From positions 1 through 9,155 of the forward strand of contig JAFMAA010000039.1 of assembly GCA_029785235.1 (NCBI GenBank): 9,155 nt of DNA, given 5' to 3'. The translations under genes were made by a program, and so were the position numbers. Of the stretch, positions 7,346-9,155 are shown one piece after another. How positions within the stretch are numbered: the first letter of the stretch is position 1; the number at the start of each line of letters is the position of its first letter. Source of the stretch: Nitrososphaerota archaeon (GTDB lineage Archaea; Thermoproteota; Nitrososphaeria; Nitrososphaerales; UBA183). The notes beneath the pieces were generated by a model. The model ran no database searches. It was not told where the DNA came from and saw only the letters and a list, made by a program, of their open reading frames with translations.

Positions 7346-7493
7346 ATAGCCCCTTCTGGGACTCGAACATCCGCTGCGCCATCCTCTGGGAGTGGACCAG
7401 GACCTGGGACGTCATCCGGGAATGAAGCACCGCATAGACAACAAGGGAGCCGACGACCAGGCCGGCCACCAGGGCGGGGACCTCGTAGCTCAC
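7338..7493 (-). CDS. Small single-helix membrane protein leading the nurA-herA-mre11-rad50 unit
   Basis: A 51-residue ORF, not recognised as a named family. Residues about 5-22 (VPALVAGLVVGSLVVYAV) form a clear membrane helix, followed by a short basic and amphipathic helix with HSRMTS, HSQRMAQRMFE and a final QKGLWW. The layout, one N-terminal helix then a helix ending in an '(A)-x-x-(M/L)-F-E' pattern, recalls the N-terminus of archaeal membrane-anchored Holliday-junction-resolvase-like predicted nucleases, but the nuclease domain is absent. I chose GTG at 7493 because it lies 26 bp after the TATA box at 7515-7523, giving a leaderless message. A GTG at 7529 would extend it by 12 residues but would put the TATA box inside the gene. 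Its TGA stop is in the same frame as nurA, so a single codon change would fuse the two. It may be a real small protein or an anchor read through into NurA. Confidence 0.5.
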   Translation of the reverse strand: MSYEVPALVAGLVVGSLVVYAVLHSRMTSQVLVHSQRMAQRMFESQKGLWW

Positions 7494-7514
7494 GCCCCGG
7501 TGATGCGGGCGAGG

Positions 7515-7523
7515 GCGTATAAG
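7515..7523 (-). promoter_or_regulatory. Likely TATA box of the resection operon
   Basis: The minus strand reads GCTTATACG here. Its centre is about 26 bp upstream of GTG at 7493, the distance from TATA box to transcription start in archaea, which suggests a leaderless transcript starting at or near that GTG. The gap between 7494 and 7583 is the only sizeable non-coding stretch upstream of the nurA-herA-mre11-rad50 unit, so this is the best candidate promoter for the whole set. Confidence 0.5.
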
Positions 7524-7540
7524 CGCCACGGGGGTCCGAT

Positions 7541-7550
7541 AATAGAAAAA
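7541..7550 (-). terminator. Possible T-tract terminator after the zinc-ribbon gene
   Basis: On the minus strand, 34 bases beyond the stop of the zinc-ribbon gene, the sequence reads TTTTTCTATT. Archaeal RNA polymerase stops at short T-tracts without needing a hairpin, so this could separate the upstream gene pair from the resection operon. It is a single five-T run, so support is modest. Confidence 0.3.
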
Positions 7551-7583
7551 GGCGGAGGATATACAATAAGCCGCGGGTCTCTA

Positions 7584-8138
7584 TCAGTCAAGACGACGAT
7601 ACTCGCAACTCAGACAGAACGCGCCTGCAGGGAAGAACCTGTGTCCATGATCTTGTGCTCTCTTCTGGACGTAGAGTGTAACGAGGGTTCTCTGTGCATC
7701 TTTTGGGCAGGAGCCGAGGCGCCTTCCACTCAGGGACTCGAAAGCCATCTCAGTGGCATCCCTGAGCGCTTCCGCCACAGTCCCGTTAGCTTTCAGGTAC
7801 TCCAGTGCCGTCTTCACCTCAGACTTGAAGACGTGGCTGGTCTCGGGAGTCCTGTTCCGTCTCAGGTCCGCCAAGAGTTGGTTGAAGGCGAGAGGTCCCT
7901 TCCCCAGGGCTCTGACGATTGCACCCCTGGATGCCGAAGGGAGAGCTGAGGATGGAAGCGCCAGGCTATATTCCTGGACGACGACATGGCTCGGTGTCTG
8001 GCACCTTGTGCAGGCCCAGAGGAGCGGGATCCACCTTCGCCTGCCATCGAGTGTCACCTGGGCGTAGAAGGTCCTGTGATGGGTCATGACGTGACAGCAG
8101 GGGCAGTAGCGGCTCTTCAGCCCGAGGAGTTTGGGCAT
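7584..8138 (-). CDS. Hypothetical protein with zinc-binding cysteines at both ends
   Basis: Not recognised as a named family. The 184-residue product begins with a zinc-ribbon-like arrangement: CPCC (12-15) and CTRC (43-46) flank a short aromatic/basic segment. A central helical region, about 68-130 (GAIVRALGKGPLAFNQLL, then SEVKTALEYLKANGTV), has the look of a winged-helix DNA-binding domain: GPLAFNQLLADL would be its second helix and VKTALEYLKANGTV its recognition helix. The C-terminal end has C144, H164, H166 and CLSC (175-178), a possible second metal site. A role in DNA or RNA binding, perhaps regulation, is inferred from this architecture only. The ATG at 8138 follows the ArdC-like gene by 21 bases, so the two are probably co-transcribed. 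A T-tract follows the stop. Confidence 0.75.
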   Translation of the reverse strand: MPKLLGLKSRYCPCCHVMTHHRTFYAQVTLDGRRRWIPLLWACTRCQTPSHVVVQEYSLALPSSALPSASRGAIVRALGKGPLAFNQLLADLRRNRTPETSHVFKSEVKTALEYLKANGTVAEALRDATEMAFESLSGRRLGSCPKDAQRTLVTLYVQKRAQDHGHRFFPAGAFCLSCEYRRLD

Positions 8139-8159
8139 GAAACGGCGGTGGCTGGGCCG

Positions 8160-8990
8160 CTATAACGGGGCTGAGAGGTAGACCAGGTCCAGGACCTTCT
8201 TCGCCCTGTCAAGGACGCGCATGCAGACGCGCCCTACCTGCTGCGGGGAGCTAGATTGCGCCTGGCTTGCGATGTAGGTCCATGAGAAGCCGTCGGCTGG
8301 CCTTCCATACACCCGGGAAAGGGTCGCGGCCACCAGTTGCGCGATGGTCTCGGCTTCGGGCTCCTGCCCGTGCCCTGTCTTTGGCTCGAAGGACCTGTGG
8401 ATGGCATGGGCGAGCTCGTGGAAGAAGACCGTCCAGTCTTCTGTGGCCAGGGTGATGATGCTCCTTTCGTAGTCGGTGAGGCCGTAGATCCCGGCAGAAA
8501 GGCGGAGGTAGTTCACCTTCATCCCGAACCGCTCGGCTAGATCTAGGAGAGGGGGAGGGTCCCTGGGCTTGTAGATCGGGAGTTCCGCCCCCTCCGTGTC
8601 CTCGTATCTGAAGACGGGGATTGCCCTGAACCCGACAAGGACGTCAACCTCTTCCTTGGAGCCGTCGCCTTCGAGGTTCTTCTTGACGAAGACAGGCCCA
8701 AGGATCCTGAACGCCCTGGCACCAGCCTTGACTTGGCGCCCGACGTCCTGCCACTGCCTGTATCCGCGTGCGTCCATTGTCCCTGCCAGGAGCACGAGGA
8801 GCTGGTTCCCGAGGGACCACTTCGAGGAGGGTTTCTCCGGTGCGTTGATCAGGGCGGCTGCGCACAGGTCCGGGAGCTGTGTCGTGGAGAAGAGCCGGAT
8901 TATCTTGTCCAGCTCGACGTTGGCGCGCTCCCTCCATGAGGCCTTTGGTTCCTGGTCTACAGCTTGCGCTGGGTTTTCTGTCGCTTGCAT
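8160..8990 (-). CDS. ArdC-like protein: N-terminal ssDNA-binding-type domain plus HELAH metallopeptidase
   Basis: The 276-residue product matches the ArdC antirestriction layout. Residues about 18-130 resemble the ArdC N-terminal (DUF1738-type) domain: an early helix, a GNQLLVLLAG stretch, then DARGYRQWQDVGRQVKAGA and a strand-rich FRILGPVFV. The C-terminal part is a zincin of IrrE/ImmA type, with HELAH (191-195) supplying two zinc ligands and the catalytic Glu192, and E214 in EAETIAQLVA as the probable third ligand. ArdC proteins are mostly plasmid- or phage-borne, bind single-stranded DNA and protect incoming DNA from restriction. In a cellular archaeal setting the role could differ, for example proteolytic control of a DNA-bound partner. 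The ATG at 8990 follows the preceding gene's stop by 18 bases, with AGGGG just upstream as a plausible ribosome-binding site. Confidence is good for the metallopeptidase and fair for the ArdC label. Confidence 0.82.
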   Translation of the reverse strand: MQATENPAQAVDQEPKASWRERANVELDKIIRLFSTTQLPDLCAAALINAPEKPSSKWSLGNQLLVLLAGTMDARGYRQWQDVGRQVKAGARAFRILGPVFVKKNLEGDGSKEEVDVLVGFRAIPVFRYEDTEGAELPIYKPRDPPPLLDLAERFGMKVNYLRLSAGIYGLTDYERSIITLATEDWTVFFHELAHAIHRSFEPKTGHGQEPEAETIAQLVAATLSRVYGRPADGFSWTYIASQAQSSSPQQVGRVCMRVLDRAKKVLDLVYLSAPL

Positions 8991-9008
8991 GCCTGAAAAC
9001 CCCTGCGC

Positions 9009-9155
9009 CTAGCTGCTCTGTCCGTTGACGGGGTAGCGCTTGAGGAACTTCCCCCTCAGGCGGTACTTGTAGCACCCGACGACCAGGTCTTCGCCGTTCC
9101 CCAGCCTTTCCAGGAACTCCTTGGCGGGCTCCAGTTCGGCCACCGTGGACCCGTC
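9009..9155 (-). CDS. C-terminal fragment of an unrecognised protein (runs off the window)
   Basis: The minus strand is open from the window edge to a TAG at 9009-9011, giving 48 residues that begin DGSTVAELEPAKEFLERLG and end in a basic stretch (YKYRLRGKFLKRYP) followed by VNGQSS. The composition is normal for a coding region, and the next gene starts 18 bases later, which suggests an operon with the ArdC-like gene. Too little is visible to assign a function. Confidence 0.6.
   Translation of the reverse strand, partial: DGSTVAELEPAKEFLERLGNGEDLVVGCYKYRLRGKFLKRYPVNGQSS

Noticed and set aside
7312..7566. 84-codon minus-strand frame covering the same bases as the small membrane ORF
   Set aside because: Pro/Gly/Arg-rich out-of-frame translation starting inside the promoter gap; the membrane-helix frame has a better start, promoter spacing and coherent hydrophobicity.
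7392..7949. 185-codon plus-strand frame overlapping the small membrane ORF and the zinc-ribbon gene
   Set aside because: No recognisable domain, opposite to all neighbours, and it would run through the promoter region and the CxxC-containing gene.

Overview
The window is archaeal. It carries a TATA-box-binding protein gene and the archaeal end-resection set NurA, HerA, Mre11 and a Rad50-type ATPase, all on the minus strand and packed with overlapping stop/start codons. GTG and TTG starts are frequent, and TATA-like boxes lie about 26-28 bp upstream of starts, as in leaderless archaeal transcripts. I cannot name the lineage from sequence alone. A Thermoproteota/Nitrososphaeria-type or related uncultivated mesophilic lineage is a guess.

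Layout from the right end in the direction of transcription (minus strand): the 3' end of an unrecognised gene (9009-9155); an ArdC-like protein with an N-terminal ssDNA-binding-type domain and an HELAH metallopeptidase domain (8160-8990); a small protein with zinc-ribbon-like cysteines (7584-8138); and a roughly 90 bp gap with a T-tract and a good TATA box. Then come a tiny single-helix membrane protein (7338-7493), nurA (5997-7331), herA (4388-6013), mre11 (3237-4391), the rad50-like gene (928-3240) and a divergent tbp (361-891). At the left end, on the plus strand and convergent with tbp, is a winged-helix regulator of ArsR type broken by one in-frame TAA (37-327).

How the genes work together: in archaea HerA (hexameric translocase) and NurA (nuclease) cooperate with Mre11-Rad50 to resect DNA double-strand breaks. 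The overlaps here (17, 4 and 4 nt) indicate one co-translated unit, probably driven from the TATA box at 7515-7523.

Several parts are unusual. The Rad50-like protein has no CxxC zinc hook, and between its coiled-coil arms has a roughly 40-residue hydrophobic segment that looks like a two-helix membrane hairpin. The first gene of the unit encodes a single membrane helix and is separated from nurA by one TGA in the same frame. NurA itself has no ATG/GTG/TTG start at its expected N-terminus, but has a strong GGTGGTGA ribosome-binding-like site six bases before an ATT codon. Mre11 has GHHD in place of the usual GNHD in phosphoesterase motif III. Together these suggest, as inference, a variant and possibly membrane-associated resection machine.

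The left 900 bases (regulator remnant and tbp) look more AT-rich than the rest. No rRNA, tRNA, CRISPR array or insertion sequence was recognised.
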